A DNA stretch of 64,000 nt, from assembly GCA_947428835.1 (NCBI GenBank), contig CANENE010000005.1, forward strand, positions 62,001 through 126,000. The letters are read 5' to 3'. The number at the start of each line of letters is the position of its first letter. The first letter of the stretch is position 1. The translations under genes and the position numbers were made by a program. The stretch comes from an uncultured bacterium. Lineage in GTDB: Bacteria > Cyanobacteriota > Vampirovibrionia > Gastranaerophilales > Gastranaerophilaceae. The notes under the pieces were generated by a model. The model did not search any database. It saw only the letters and a program-made list of their open reading frames with translations, and was not told the DNA's origin. This document shows, one piece after another, positions 33,338-43,674 of the stretch.

Positions 33338-34585
33338 ATGGAAAATCATAAAAAAATTAAACAATTTCTTGTGCTTCTTTTTGCTATTGTGGTTCTGTTT
33401 TTTATCACGCAGGAAAATCAACACAGCAATAAAGTTGAAAGAATTAACAAAGTATCCGAAATTAACCTTTTAAATGAAAAAGAGGTTGATTCTAAAGAGC
33501 TTTTTTTAGATTGCTACAAAATTATTAAGCATAATTATTATAACCACGATTTAAATAAGCAGGATTTCTCTAAGTGGAAAAAAAGATACTTAAGCCAAAT
33601 TGAAGATGAACAAGACGCTTATGTTGCAATAAATTCTATGCTAATGAGCCTAAATGACCCATATTCCAAGTTTCTTTCAAAAGAAGAATTTTCAAAACAA
33701 AATAGTGCAATAAATTCAAAATTATATGGAATCGGGATAAATATAGCCTCCATTGCAGGAAAAATCAGCATAATAAATGTTCTTGAAAATACTCCCGCCG
33801 ACACTATGGGGCTAAAAGCAGGAGATGTGATTTTAAAAATCAATGATGAGCCTTTGCAAGGCGAATCCATATACAAAGCAGCACAACTAATCAGAGGTGA
33901 CATTAATAAACCTGTGACATTTGAAATTTTGAGGGGAAGCAAAAAATATACAAAAATAATAAAAAGAGCAGAAATTAACATAAAAACAGTTGAAAGCAAA
34001 AAACTTTCATCAGATATAGGTTATATTAGGGTCTCGAGCTTTATTGGAGCCCAAACTCCAAAAGAATTTATAATAGCACTAAATAGATTAAATAATACAA
34101 AAGGCCTTATTATAGATTTAAGAGGAAATTCAGGAGGCCTTTTTCAAAATGCAATAGTAATGTCAAATTTATTTTTAAAAAAAGGAACAATCGTAAACGT
34201 TATTGCAAGACAAAATAAAAAAAATACATATAAAGCCCAAAACAAAGGCTGTATCTATGATAACCCTATTGCAATTTTGATAGACGGCAATTCGGCTTCC
34301 GCTTCCGAGATTTTTGCTTCCAGCCTTCACGACAATAAAAGAGCTGTTCTTTTTGGCACAAAAAGCTATGGAAAAGGGCTTGTTCAAAAGATTTTTTCAA
34401 TGCCGAATCAAACAGGAATGAATTTAACTATTGCAAAATATCTCACAGCTGATAATATTGATATAAATAATATCGGAGTAGAGCCTGATTATACTGTTAA
34501 TATAAATAGAAACGATTTTATAAATAACATAGATACACAATTAGCAGAAGCTAAAAAATACCTTGAAAAAGAATTATTAAAATAA
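33338..34585 (+). CDS. S41 C-terminal processing peptidase (Ctp), operon partner of a response regulator
   Basis: 415 residues. An N-terminal membrane anchor (about 8-23), a PDZ domain (about 120-215, GIGINIASIAG...MGLKAGDVILKIN) and an S41 protease domain follow in order. The catalytic Ser lies in DGNSASASEIFA and Lys in SYGKGLVQ. It acts outside the cytoplasmic membrane. It is immediately downstream of the regulator with no gap. A paralogue with the same domain plan is at 60284. Confidence 0.92.
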   Translation: MENHKKIKQFLVLLFAIVVLFFITQENQHSNKVERINKVSEINLLNEKEVDSKELFLDCYKIIKHNYYNHDLNKQDFSKWKKRYLSQIEDEQDAYVAINSMLMSLNDPYSKFLSKEEFSKQNSAINSKLYGIGINIASIAGKISIINVLENTPADTMGLKAGDVILKINDEPLQGESIYKAAQLIRGDINKPVTFEILRGSKKYTKIIKRAEINIKTVESKKLSSDIGYIRVSSFIGAQTPKEFIIALNRLNNTKGLIIDLRGNSGGLFQNAIVMSNLFLKKGTIVNVIARQNKKNTYKAQNKGCIYDNPIAILIDGNSASASEIFASSLHDNKRAVLFGTKSYGKGLVQKIFSMPNQTGMNLTIAKYLTADNIDINNIGVEPDYTVNINRNDFINNIDTQLAEAKKYLEKELLK

Positions 34586-34611
34586 ATGAACCAAAAGGCG
34601 AAGGAGGAAAG

Positions 34612-35268
34612 ATGGATTTATTAAATTTAATTGAGGCAAGAAAAAGCGTCAGAAAATATGAAGATAAAAAAATCCCAAAAGAAGATTTAGATAAAATATT
34701 ACGAGCAGGATGGCTTGCTCCAAGCTGGATGAATAGCCAGCCTTGGAAATTTATTGCTGTTCAAAATAATGAAACAAAAGCAATGTTGTCGGAATTGGCC
34801 GGTTTTCAGCCCCATGTAAAAAATGCAGACGCAGTTATAGTTTGTGTTGCAGACAATAATGCCTGGAATAGAGAAGTCTTTGGCGAAGTTTTGAAAAAAA
34901 GAGGAATGACAGATGACGGTATTGATAAAATCTTTAAAATTGAAACTTTCTATCCTCCTCTATTAGGTCAAAAAACTACTCTTTTAAGGTCAGTAGAACA
35001 ATTAACCTATGCTATATCTTATATGATGCTTGAAGCAAAAGAGCTCAATATCGATTCTTGTATAATTGGCGCTATTGCAAATGAAATTACCCTAAAAAAT
35101 ACAGATGATAAAAAACAAATTATTGAAAAAGTAAACAATACTTTGAATTTGAAAGATGGCGAAGTAATTGCCACTATGATTACACTTGGGTACAGCGAAA
35201 ACAAAGAAGAAAAAACAAATAAACAAAGAAAAAATATTGAAGATATAGTATTTTATGAAAAATGCTAG
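34612..35268 (+). CDS. Nitroreductase family protein
   Basis: 218 residues, FMN-binding nitroreductase fold. The N-terminal IEARKSVRKYEDKKIPKEDLDKILRAG and the FMN segment LAPSWMNSQPWKFIAV are present. The C-terminal DGEVIATMITLGYSENKEE carries the usual GxP region in altered form. It is an NAD(P)H-dependent oxidoreductase of unknown substrate. GGAGGAAAG precedes ATG. Confidence 0.9.
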   Translation: MDLLNLIEARKSVRKYEDKKIPKEDLDKILRAGWLAPSWMNSQPWKFIAVQNNETKAMLSELAGFQPHVKNADAVIVCVADNNAWNREVFGEVLKKRGMTDDGIDKIFKIETFYPPLLGQKTTLLRSVEQLTYAISYMMLEAKELNIDSCIIGAIANEITLKNTDDKKQIIEKVNNTLNLKDGEVIATMITLGYSENKEEKTNKQRKNIEDIVFYEKC

Positions 35269-35296
35269 AAACTAAATAAAACAATATTAACAAAAT

Positions 35297-35335
35297 AATA
35301 AAAATGGGACATGTTTTTTTAAAAATATGCCCCAT
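35297..35335 (-). terminator. Terminator of the alcohol dehydrogenase gene
   Basis: On the minus strand ATGGGGCATA pairs with ATGTCCCAT (one G-U and a small mismatch), followed by TTTTTATTATTTT. Confidence 0.65.
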
Positions 35336-35361
35336 AATTCACAAAAACTCTCTACTTTATT

Positions 35362-36558
35362 TTACATCGATTTAGAATATATTTCCGAAACCGCTTGTTT
35401 AGTGGCAGCCGTCGGAGCTATATCCAATAGTCCTTTCAGTGATGGAGTTGTAAAGGCAAGCTCAACAAGCCTTTCAACATCACTTTCTGTAAATCCTTCG
35501 TCTTTTAATTTATTTGAAACTCCAACAGATTTCAGCCATTCATATACCAATGAATTAGCTTCTTTAGCGCTTGTTGAAGTACTGATATTTTTTGCAACAG
35601 GTTCAAGAATGTAGCTTAGGGTTTCTTTTTTATCTTCCCACATATTTTCTACAACTGCAGGTAGTAGCATTGCAAGACCAAGGCCATGGGATAATTCATG
35701 TTTAATAGCGGATAATGGATGCTCTAGAGCGTGGGTATAGTGTAAAAGTCCATTATCAAAGCAAACACCGCCCATCATAGCAGCGTATGCAAGAAAATAT
35801 CTCGCAGTCAAATCATCAGGATTTTTAATTGCAGCAGGCAGATATTTTGCAACGATTGAAATAACTTCTTTGGCTAAACAAATCGTATAAGGACTTGCAA
35901 CCTTGCTTGTAGCAGCTTCAATAACGTGGTTAACCGCATCAATTGAAACGTATTTAGTCTGCTTGTCAGATAATTTTGTCATAAGTTTCGGATCATCTAT
36001 AGCATACATCGGATAAATGCAATCATAGGCAATCGCAGGTTTGTAGTCTTTTTCGACAATTGTTGCAACTGCAAATCTGTTCGTTTCGGTTCCGGTTCCG
36101 TGGGTTAAATTAATTGCAACAATAGGAGCTGCAGAAACGGGGCTGAATTTAAATTCATATAAATCATTTGCATTTTTATCAGGGTATTTTAATAAAATTG
36201 CAACAGATTTACCTGCATCTGTTGGAGAACCGCCTCCTATAGCGATAACTGCTTTTGCACCAAAATCGCGGGCAATTTTTGCCGCTTCATCTATAGAAAT
36301 ATTTGTGGGATTTGGTGTAACTTTGTCATAGTTAACATAAGCAATATTGTTTTGTTTTAGGGCATTTTCGACAACATCCCAAGCACCGGTTGCTTTGTAT
36401 GCATTTTTCCCGGACATTACAATTACTTTATCTATTCCCTTATTTTTAAGGTCAGAGGCTATGTCATTTATTTTGTTAATTGCACCAACGCCAAAATAGA
36501 CATTTGTTCTTGTTCTGATTTCTTTAATTTCGTTGATATCTATGTCTTTTTCCCACAT
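35362..36558 (-). CDS. Iron-containing alcohol dehydrogenase
   Basis: About 398 residues. The group III Fe-ADH Rossmann part has AVIAIGGGSPTDAGKSVAIL (residues 90-110) and the metal site includes Asp/His in FDNGLLHYTHALEHPLSAIKHELSHGLGLAM. Oxidation of primary alcohols or reduction of aldehydes is likely. The ATG at 36558 is preferred over an upstream ATG at 36597, because AAAAGGA lies a few bases before it. Confidence 0.92.
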   Translation of the reverse strand: MWEKDIDINEIKEIRTRTNVYFGVGAINKINDIASDLKNKGIDKVIVMSGKNAYKATGAWDVVENALKQNNIAYVNYDKVTPNPTNISIDEAAKIARDFGAKAVIAIGGGSPTDAGKSVAILLKYPDKNANDLYEFKFSPVSAAPIVAINLTHGTGTETNRFAVATIVEKDYKPAIAYDCIYPMYAIDDPKLMTKLSDKQTKYVSIDAVNHVIEAATSKVASPYTICLAKEVISIVAKYLPAAIKNPDDLTARYFLAYAAMMGGVCFDNGLLHYTHALEHPLSAIKHELSHGLGLAMLLPAVVENMWEDKKETLSYILEPVAKNISTSTSAKEANSLVYEWLKSVGVSNKLKDEGFTESDVERLVELAFTTPSLKGLLDIAPTAATKQAVSEIYSKSM

Positions 36559-36628
36559 ATCAAGTTCCTTTTGTTTTATGTAAAAAAGCCTTAACACAAA
36601 TTAAACATGTTGTTAAAGCTTTTATTGT

Positions 36629-36802
36629 CTATACTTTTCTTTTTCTTGCTGCTTCAGATTTTCTTTTTCTTTTCACAGAAGGTTTTTCATATCTTTCTCT
36701 GCGTTTGATTTCAGATAAAATTCCTGCTTTTTGAATTTTCTTCTTAAATCTTTTAAGAGCAGACTCGATACTTTCATTTTCTCGAACTCTTACTTCAGGC
36801 AT
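36629..36802 (-). CDS. rpsU: 30S ribosomal protein S21
   Basis: 57 residues from [21 protein letters not shown], with the Arg/Lys-rich tail [16 protein letters not shown] very strong AGGAGG site eight bases upstream fixes the ATG at 36802; a GTG three codons earlier overlaps that site and is unlikely. Confidence 0.95.
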   Translation of the reverse strand: MPEVRVRENESIESALKRFKKKIQKAGILSEIKRRERYEKPSVKRKRKSEAARKRKV

Positions 36803-36920
36803 TGTTTTCACCTCCTTAGGAATTCATTTGTCTTACAGTTAACTTATGCTACCATGGTAAAAAATCTACGTCAATATTAATATAATTCCTATAAAACAAT
36901 TTTTTTGCTACAATAGCAAT

Positions 36921-37724
36921 ATGTTAAGCAGTATCGGAATAATTTATAATCCTAAAATAAATGGTGCATATGAGCTATGCTGGGCTATTAAAAACAAAAT
37001 CAGCTCATCTGAAATCTATAATTTGGATAATATGCCCTCCTCTATAGATTTTGCAATTGTTGTTGGAGGAGACGGTACATTTTTAAAAGCTTCAAGATAC
37101 TTTAGCATATTTGAAATACCGGTATTGGGTTTTAATATGGGGCATCTTGGCTATCTTGCACAGGCAAAACCAAACGATATAAATAATGTTATTGAAAAAT
37201 TAAAAAACAATCAATTTTCAATACAAAAAAGATTGATGCTAAAAGCCTCCGCATCTAATCTGTGTGCTTTAAATGATATTGTAATCAAAGGACAGAATTT
37301 AGCCCGCACTTCAACACTTGATTTATATATAAACAATAAAAAACTATGTTCATATGTATCCGATGGGCTAATTATTGCAACTCCTACAGGCTCTACCGCT
37401 TATTCACTTTCAGCAGGAGGACCTATAATTCATCCAAATCTAAATTGCTTCTTAATCATTCCAATCTGCCCGCACACGCTTAATACGCGCCCTTTGGTCA
37501 TTCCAAGCGACGAAATAATTAAAATTAAAGCACAGAAAAAAAACGAAAACGATGAAATTTTAAATGTTTCCTTTGACGGGCAAGAAGATATCACCATTAA
37601 AGATGAAATTGAAATCACCAAAAACGATAATTTTGCAAATCTTTTAATTTTAGATGAGCAAAAAGATAAATTTTATGATATTTTAAAAGAAAAATTGCAC
37701 TGGTTAAATCCTTTGGGAAATTAA
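36921..37724 (+). CDS. nadK: NAD kinase
   Basis: 267 residues. The ATP/NAD kinase motif VVGGDGTFLKASR lies near residue 50, LGFNMGHLGYLAQ near 73, and the second domain has GSTAYSLSAGGPIIHP and the LNTRPLV segment. It phosphorylates NAD to NADP. It is followed one base later by recN, a common arrangement. Confidence 0.95.
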   Translation: MLSSIGIIYNPKINGAYELCWAIKNKISSSEIYNLDNMPSSIDFAIVVGGDGTFLKASRYFSIFEIPVLGFNMGHLGYLAQAKPNDINNVIEKLKNNQFSIQKRLMLKASASNLCALNDIVIKGQNLARTSTLDLYINNKKLCSYVSDGLIIATPTGSTAYSLSAGGPIIHPNLNCFLIIPICPHTLNTRPLVIPSDEIIKIKAQKKNENDEILNVSFDGQEDITIKDEIEITKNDNFANLLILDEQKDKFYDILKEKLHWLNPLGN

Positions 37725-37725
37725 A

Positions 37726-39315
37726 ATGCTAAAATCGCTTTATATTAAAAATTTTATACTTTTAAAAGAAGCTAAAATCGATTTTACAAAAGGCTTTAAT
37801 ATTTTAGCGGGCGAAACTGGAGCAGGTAAAAGTATTATTATAAAAGCGCTTGATGTTGTATTAGGTGCAAAAGCCAATAAAGATATGGTTTTAGGAGATG
37901 TTGCTTCAATTGAGGCAGTCTTTGAAAAAGAAGGAGTCGAAACAGTTATTTCAAGACAAATTTCAACTACTTCAAAATACCGCATAAATGGTATTTTATC
38001 CTGTGCTGATGATGTTTTGACCCTAAGAAATAAACTATTGGATATCCACAGCCAACACCAAACATATACCTATATCACCCCAAAAAACCATATTCTGCTT
38101 TTAGATAACTATATTTCAAAAAAACACAATGAATTTTTTGAGCTTATAAAAAACTACAAAGAAACCTATCTTGAATACAAAAGTGTCGAAAAAAAGCTTC
38201 AAAATCTCAAAGAAAATTACCAAAACAATCTTAAAGAAATCGATTTTTTAAAATTTCAATTAAATGAAATTGATGAAGCCGGTATAAAAGAAAATGAAGA
38301 AGAAGATTTAATAGAAGAATTAAATATCCAATCATCCGCCCAAAGCCTAAAAGAAGAAAGCTACAAGGCTTATTGGGCATTATATGGAGACAACAACAGC
38401 ATTGTTGAAGCCCTGTCTAATGTAAGATATATTGTAGAAGGCGCAAGCTCCATTGATAAAAATCTTGAAGGTGCCTTAAGTACTATTTTTGATTCTTTTG
38501 AAAATCTCAAAGATGCCGCAAATACCTTACGAGACTATAGTTCATCGCTTGAAGTGAATGAAGGTAAAATTGAAGAATTAAACGAAAGAATAGCCCTTAT
38601 TCAAAAGCTCAAAAGAAAATACGGATCAGATATTGATTTAGAGCGCCAAAACCTTCAAAAAAGATATGACGAATTAACCTCAGGCGAAAATAATCTTGAT
38701 GAGCTTGAAAATACATTTGAAACTCTTTCAACGTCCGTTAATTTTATGGCAGGACAAATCTCAAGCTATAGAAAAGAAGAAGCTTCAATTTTGCAAAAGC
38801 TTGTCGAACAAGAACTAACGTCACTTGAACTTAAAGATGCAATTTTTGAAATATCAACAGAAAATACAACTTTAAGTGAACTTGGGCAAGATAAAATAGA
38901 ATTTTTAATTTCAACCAACAAAAGCAACCTTAAGCCCGCACCTTTATCAAAAGTTGCCTCAGGAGGCGAAATTTCAAGAGTGATGCTGGCTTTAAAAACT
39001 GTTTTTGCCTCAACCGATAATATCTCAACAATCGTCTTTGATGAAATAGATACAGGTATCTCAGGTATCACATCAAATGCCGTCAAAAACTGCATGTTAA
39101 AAGTCTCTAAAGACACACAAATAATCTGTATAACACATCAGCCTATAATTGCCGCTAAAGCGGATAATTTCATATGGATTGAAAAAGAAAATAAAGAAAA
39201 AACTGATATTAAAATAAGCATCTTAAATGATGAAAAAAGGCTTGAAAAACTCGCTCAAATTGCAGGCGGAACAGTAAATCAGGAATCTTTGGATTTTGCA
39301 AAAACTCTTATTTAA
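37726..39315 (+). CDS. recN: DNA repair protein RecN
   Basis: 529 residues, an SMC-like ATPase. Walker A is LAGETGAGKSIIIKAL near residue 30. A coiled-coil region follows (about 140-350). The signature and Walker B are KVASGGEISRVMLALKT and TIVFDEIDTGISG. It acts in double-strand break repair. It is coupled to nadK and its last four bases overlap the convergent RHH gene. Confidence 0.95.
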   Translation: MLKSLYIKNFILLKEAKIDFTKGFNILAGETGAGKSIIIKALDVVLGAKANKDMVLGDVASIEAVFEKEGVETVISRQISTTSKYRINGILSCADDVLTLRNKLLDIHSQHQTYTYITPKNHILLLDNYISKKHNEFFELIKNYKETYLEYKSVEKKLQNLKENYQNNLKEIDFLKFQLNEIDEAGIKENEEEDLIEELNIQSSAQSLKEESYKAYWALYGDNNSIVEALSNVRYIVEGASSIDKNLEGALSTIFDSFENLKDAANTLRDYSSSLEVNEGKIEELNERIALIQKLKRKYGSDIDLERQNLQKRYDELTSGENNLDELENTFETLSTSVNFMAGQISSYRKEEASILQKLVEQELTSLELKDAIFEISTENTTLSELGQDKIEFLISTNKSNLKPAPLSKVASGGEISRVMLALKTVFASTDNISTIVFDEIDTGISGITSNAVKNCMLKVSKDTQIICITHQPIIAAKADNFIWIEKENKEKTDIKISILNDEKRLEKLAQIAGGTVNQESLDFAKTLI

Positions 39316-39494
39316 CCCCTGTCTGTTTTCAGATTTTTTAAAGCATAATCAATACATTGAACAATAAGTTCGTTTCTGCTTATATCTGTTTTATTTGAAA
39401 GATTGTCTATAGTCTTTAAAATGTCTGTGTCAATTCTGATACTTATGACTGTTTTTTCCTGCTTAATCGGTTTGAATTCTTTCATAATAAACAT
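39312..39494 (-). CDS. Ribbon-helix-helix (CopG/Arc-like) DNA-binding protein
   Basis: 60 residues. The strand-helix-helix core is KTVISIRIDTDILKTIDNLSNKTDISRNELIVQCIDYAL. No toxin gene lies beside it, so it is probably a stand-alone regulator rather than an antitoxin. No clear ribosome site is visible; the ATG at codon 4 is an alternative start. Confidence 0.75.
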   Translation of the reverse strand: MFIMKEFKPIKQEKTVISIRIDTDILKTIDNLSNKTDISRNELIVQCIDYALKNLKTDRG

Positions 39495-39645
39495 TGTATT
39501 TAATTTAATAAGTTTTATATATATTCAATATTAGAATACATATTGTATTAAATTTTGTAACAATAAATTTGAAAAATTAAAGTTTTCATAGGTTTGTGCC
39601 GTAATACTAAAACATAAAGGTTAGTACAATAATAAGGACGACAAA

Positions 39646-40434
39646 ATGAGTGATTATTTATTAGGCGTTAATGGACGCACAGAGGCAACCGGCAGCACTA
39701 AACCACAAAACCAGGAAAAAAGTGTGGATGAAGAAAATATATTTTCATCATCCGAAAACAAACAAGAAATGGCAGATAATGTTTCATCTTTTGCAAAAGA
39801 AGCTGTCAAAATAGGGGAAAATGCAATATTGGAAGCTAGAAAGGCAAATCAGCAAAAATTTTCTGAAAGAGTTAGCGAATTAGAAACCGAAGGACTATCT
39901 GCCGCAGAAGCGTGGAGTACAGCTAAAACAGAGCAATATCTGGAACAAGGCAAAAGTGAACAAGAAACAGCCAACATACTTGAATTATATGATTCTGGTA
40001 TAAAACTTGAAACCGCAGAAAAAGTTGCATCCTTGATGGAACAAGGCAAACAAAGAGATGAGGCAAAATTTGAAGTATATAAAGAACAATATCTTGAAAA
40101 AGGACTCAAAGAAAATGTTGCACAAAATCGGGCAAATCTTGATATACGTTGGGAAAGAATTGAAGAACTTAAAGAAACACAAAATCTTTCACACGACGAA
40201 GCCTGGGATGTAGCCAAAAAAGAAGAATTCATGCGCGCAGGCTTAAGCGAAGACGAAGCCAAAGAGGCAGTTAAAAAATACAAGGAAGAAAAAGAAAAGA
40301 AGCCTGTAGAAAATACAAAAATAATAGACTATCCCGATCCTACACCTCCAGGACCCGAAGAACCACCAAGCATAAATGAATTGCCACAGGCGCCAACTAT
40401 TCCGGACTCTGATGATTATTCGCAAGGAGATTAG
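39646..40434 (+). CDS. Helical repeat protein with Pro-rich tail, unknown function
   Basis: 262 residues, no signal peptide. Three related helical repeats begin near residues 82, 132 and 178. The pattern is G-L-S-x2-E-A-W-x2-A-K-x-E-Q-Y-L-x2-G, clearest in EGLSAAEAWSTAKTEQYL, GKQRDEAKFEVYKEQYL and NLSHDEAWDVAKKEEFM. A Pro/Glu-rich tail (DPTPPGPEEPPS) follows. AAGGACGACAAA precedes ATG. No family is recognised. A strong terminator follows. Confidence 0.7.
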   Translation: MSDYLLGVNGRTEATGSTKPQNQEKSVDEENIFSSSENKQEMADNVSSFAKEAVKIGENAILEARKANQQKFSERVSELETEGLSAAEAWSTAKTEQYLEQGKSEQETANILELYDSGIKLETAEKVASLMEQGKQRDEAKFEVYKEQYLEKGLKENVAQNRANLDIRWERIEELKETQNLSHDEAWDVAKKEEFMRAGLSEDEAKEAVKKYKEEKEKKPVENTKIIDYPDPTPPGPEEPPSINELPQAPTIPDSDDYSQGD

Positions 40435-40482
40435 CCCAAATTAGGGTCCTTGTGATAAACGCAAAACATTGATTAAATTTAT

Positions 40483-40515
40483 TAACCCTCAACAAAAATT
40501 GTTGAGGGTTATGTT
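40483..40515 (+). terminator. Terminator after the helical repeat protein gene
   Basis: 13-bp perfect stem TAACCCTCAACAA / TTGTTGAGGGTTA with a 3-base loop, then a T-rich stretch. Confidence 0.85.
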
Positions 40516-40630
40516 TTATAATTTAAAAAATAATTAAGCAATGTAACAAAAATTCTTTTTTCCCTAAAGATTGGAAGTCATTATGCCGAAAATAATATTA
40601 TAGCGGTAATTAATCGGAAGGAATTTTAAA

Positions 40631-40903
40631 ATGAGCAATGTTGATGGTGTTAAACATAAATTGGTTAATTTATTTACCGAAAAAAAGCCTAAAGCAGAAG
40701 GAGAAAATATTGGGCAAAATGAAAGCAATATTAACAATGAAAGCCTTTTTGATAAAGGATTTAAAATAATAAAAGCTGAAGCTAAAAATTTCTTTGCAAT
40801 GAACAATGAACAAACTGATAAAAAAGATAATTTTTCAATGAGCGAAGAAGATTTAGCCGAACTTGAAGCATTTAACCAGGCTTTAAATCAGGAATTTGAA
40901 TAA
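40631..40903 (+). CDS. Small hydrophilic hypothetical protein
   Basis: 90 residues, Lys/Glu/Asn-rich, no membrane segment. GGAAGGA lies before ATG and a terminator follows, so it is a complete transcription unit. No family is recognised. The acidic C-terminus (SEEDLAELEAFNQALNQEFE) is a probable helix. Confidence 0.6.
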   Translation: MSNVDGVKHKLVNLFTEKKPKAEGENIGQNESNINNESLFDKGFKIIKAEAKNFFAMNNEQTDKKDNFSMSEEDLAELEAFNQALNQEFE

Positions 40904-40928
40904 TAAAATTTATTTTATTTGAAATTGT

Positions 40929-40953
40929 AAGCTGCCAAACGGCAGCTTTTTTT
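40929..40953 (+). terminator. Terminator after 40631-40903
   Basis: 8-bp stem AAGCTGCC / GGCAGCTT with loop AAAC and a T7 run. Confidence 0.9.
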
Positions 40954-41011
40954 ATTTTCTTTATAAAGTTGTTTTTATGATAAAATTATTATCAAAGATA
41001 TGAGGTAATAA

Positions 41012-42283
<1,272 letters not shown>

Positions 42284-42287
42284 AAAT

Positions 42288-42512
42288 TTACCACTTAAAT
42301 TCTTTTGGCACAGGGTCAAATCCGCCTTTAGAATAAGGGTGGCATCTTAAAATTCTTTTTATTCCAAGCCAAATCCCTTTCATCGGGCCGAATTTTTCTA
42401 TTGCTTCATAAGTATACTTAGAGCAAGTAGGCTCAAACCTGCAGACAGACGGTGTAAATTTTGAAAAATATCTGTATATAGAAATTAATTTTAGACAAAG
42501 TTTTTTAAACAC
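42288..42512 (-). CDS. yidD: Membrane protein insertion efficiency factor YidD
   Basis: 74 residues. The family core IRFYQ-like start is [34 protein letters not shown], with three conserved Cys including [17 protein letters not shown]. YidD is usually next to rnpA and yidC; here it is next to an ATP-grasp gene, so the usual cluster is broken. Confidence 0.95.
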   Translation of the reverse strand: MFKKLCLKLISIYRYFSKFTPSVCRFEPTCSKYTYEAIEKFGPMKGIWLGIKRILRCHPYSKGGFDPVPKEFKW

Positions 42513-42514
42513 AG

Positions 42515-43555
42515 TTAAAAACTCCAGCCTCTAAAAGCTTCATCCAAATATTTATTTTCCACTCCAAGCTCCTTTAGCTGCCATTTGAGAGATGATTTGC
42601 TGCAGGCTTCAAGAGTCTCTATACCGTCTTTTGTTTTAAGTGCGATTTTATGGATATCTAAAGATTTAAAATCATATTTCAAAAATACGTCTCCAATTAA
42701 AGTCGAATCCATAATATCGAGCCAATTGCATTCTTCAGTATACAAAGGAGCACTAATTTCATCAAAGAATGTATTAAAGCCGACCAAATAAATTTCATTT
42801 GAATAAGTAAGAATTATATCAAAGCCAATTATTCCCATATACTCGCTATTTTGGGCACAAAGAGCATCGATTGTCGGGTTTATTATTGTTTGTTGAATTT
42901 CTTCTTTTAAATTATCATCAACAAATTCAGGCTCTAATAGCGCAATTTCATTTTGGAATTTTGCATTTATGCCAATAATTTTTGCACTGTATCCTGTAGA
43001 TAGTGCCCAAACTTCAATATTTCTTCCTTCAACATAATCTTCTATAACAATTTTTTCATTGTCACTTAAAAAAAGATTATTTATCACTTCCTTTGCATCT
43101 TTATAATGCTCTATAAAATGCGTTGTTTCAAGGTTATTTTTCCTATCAGGCTTTATTGCAAAAGGATAGTTGTTTTCTTTTATATATTCAAATGCAAATT
43201 GCGGTTTTTGGGCGATAAAAAATTTAGGAGTATTGATTTTTGCTTTATGCATAAATCTTTTAGCATCCGATTGAAATGATATTGTCTTAACTGCTTTTTT
43301 AGAAGGTGCAAAAACGCTTATACTTTCTTCATTTAATTTTTTTTCAACTCCAAATAAAATATATTTTTCTTCTGTGATTAAAACAAAATCTATCTCATTT
43401 GCCACACAAAATTCAACAATATCGTCGCCGCTATCAAATTCGCAATAAGCTGCTTCGCCTTTTATGGTTGTAAAGACAATATTGGAAGTATCATCTTTAA
43501 AAATATTAAAAAAAGTTAAAGCAGCTTTATTATTTCCAAGGACCAAAATTCTCAT
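42515..43555 (-). CDS. ATP-grasp protein related to phosphoribosylamine-glycine ligase (PurD)
   Basis: 346 residues. The N-terminal Rossmann-like part ([19 protein letters not shown]) and ATP-grasp core ([12 protein letters not shown]..., [39 protein letters not shown]) follow the PurD plan. The sequence is divergent and shorter than PurD (about 420), and the usual metal-ligand Glu/Asn pair is not clear. Substrate unknown. It lies just upstream of yidD. Confidence 0.62.
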   Translation of the reverse strand: MRILVLGNNKAALTFFNIFKDDTSNIVFTTIKGEAAYCEFDSGDDIVEFCVANEIDFVLITEEKYILFGVEKKLNEESISVFAPSKKAVKTISFQSDAKRFMHKAKINTPKFFIAQKPQFAFEYIKENNYPFAIKPDRKNNLETTHFIEHYKDAKEVINNLFLSDNEKIVIEDYVEGRNIEVWALSTGYSAKIIGINAKFQNEIALLEPEFVDDNLKEEIQQTIINPTIDALCAQNSEYMGIIGFDIILTYSNEIYLVGFNTFFDEISAPLYTEECNWLDIMDSTLIGDVFLKYDFKSLDIHKIALKTKDGIETLEACSKSSLKWQLKELGVENKYLDEAFRGWSF

Positions 43556-43674
43556 AAAAGTATTATATCACAATTTTATGGTATAATTTTTAAAAAGAAT
43601 GTTTACATATTCTTAATTTGCAACTATAGGATTTGTGTATTAAAATTACAAAATAAATGACTTTGGAGTAATAT

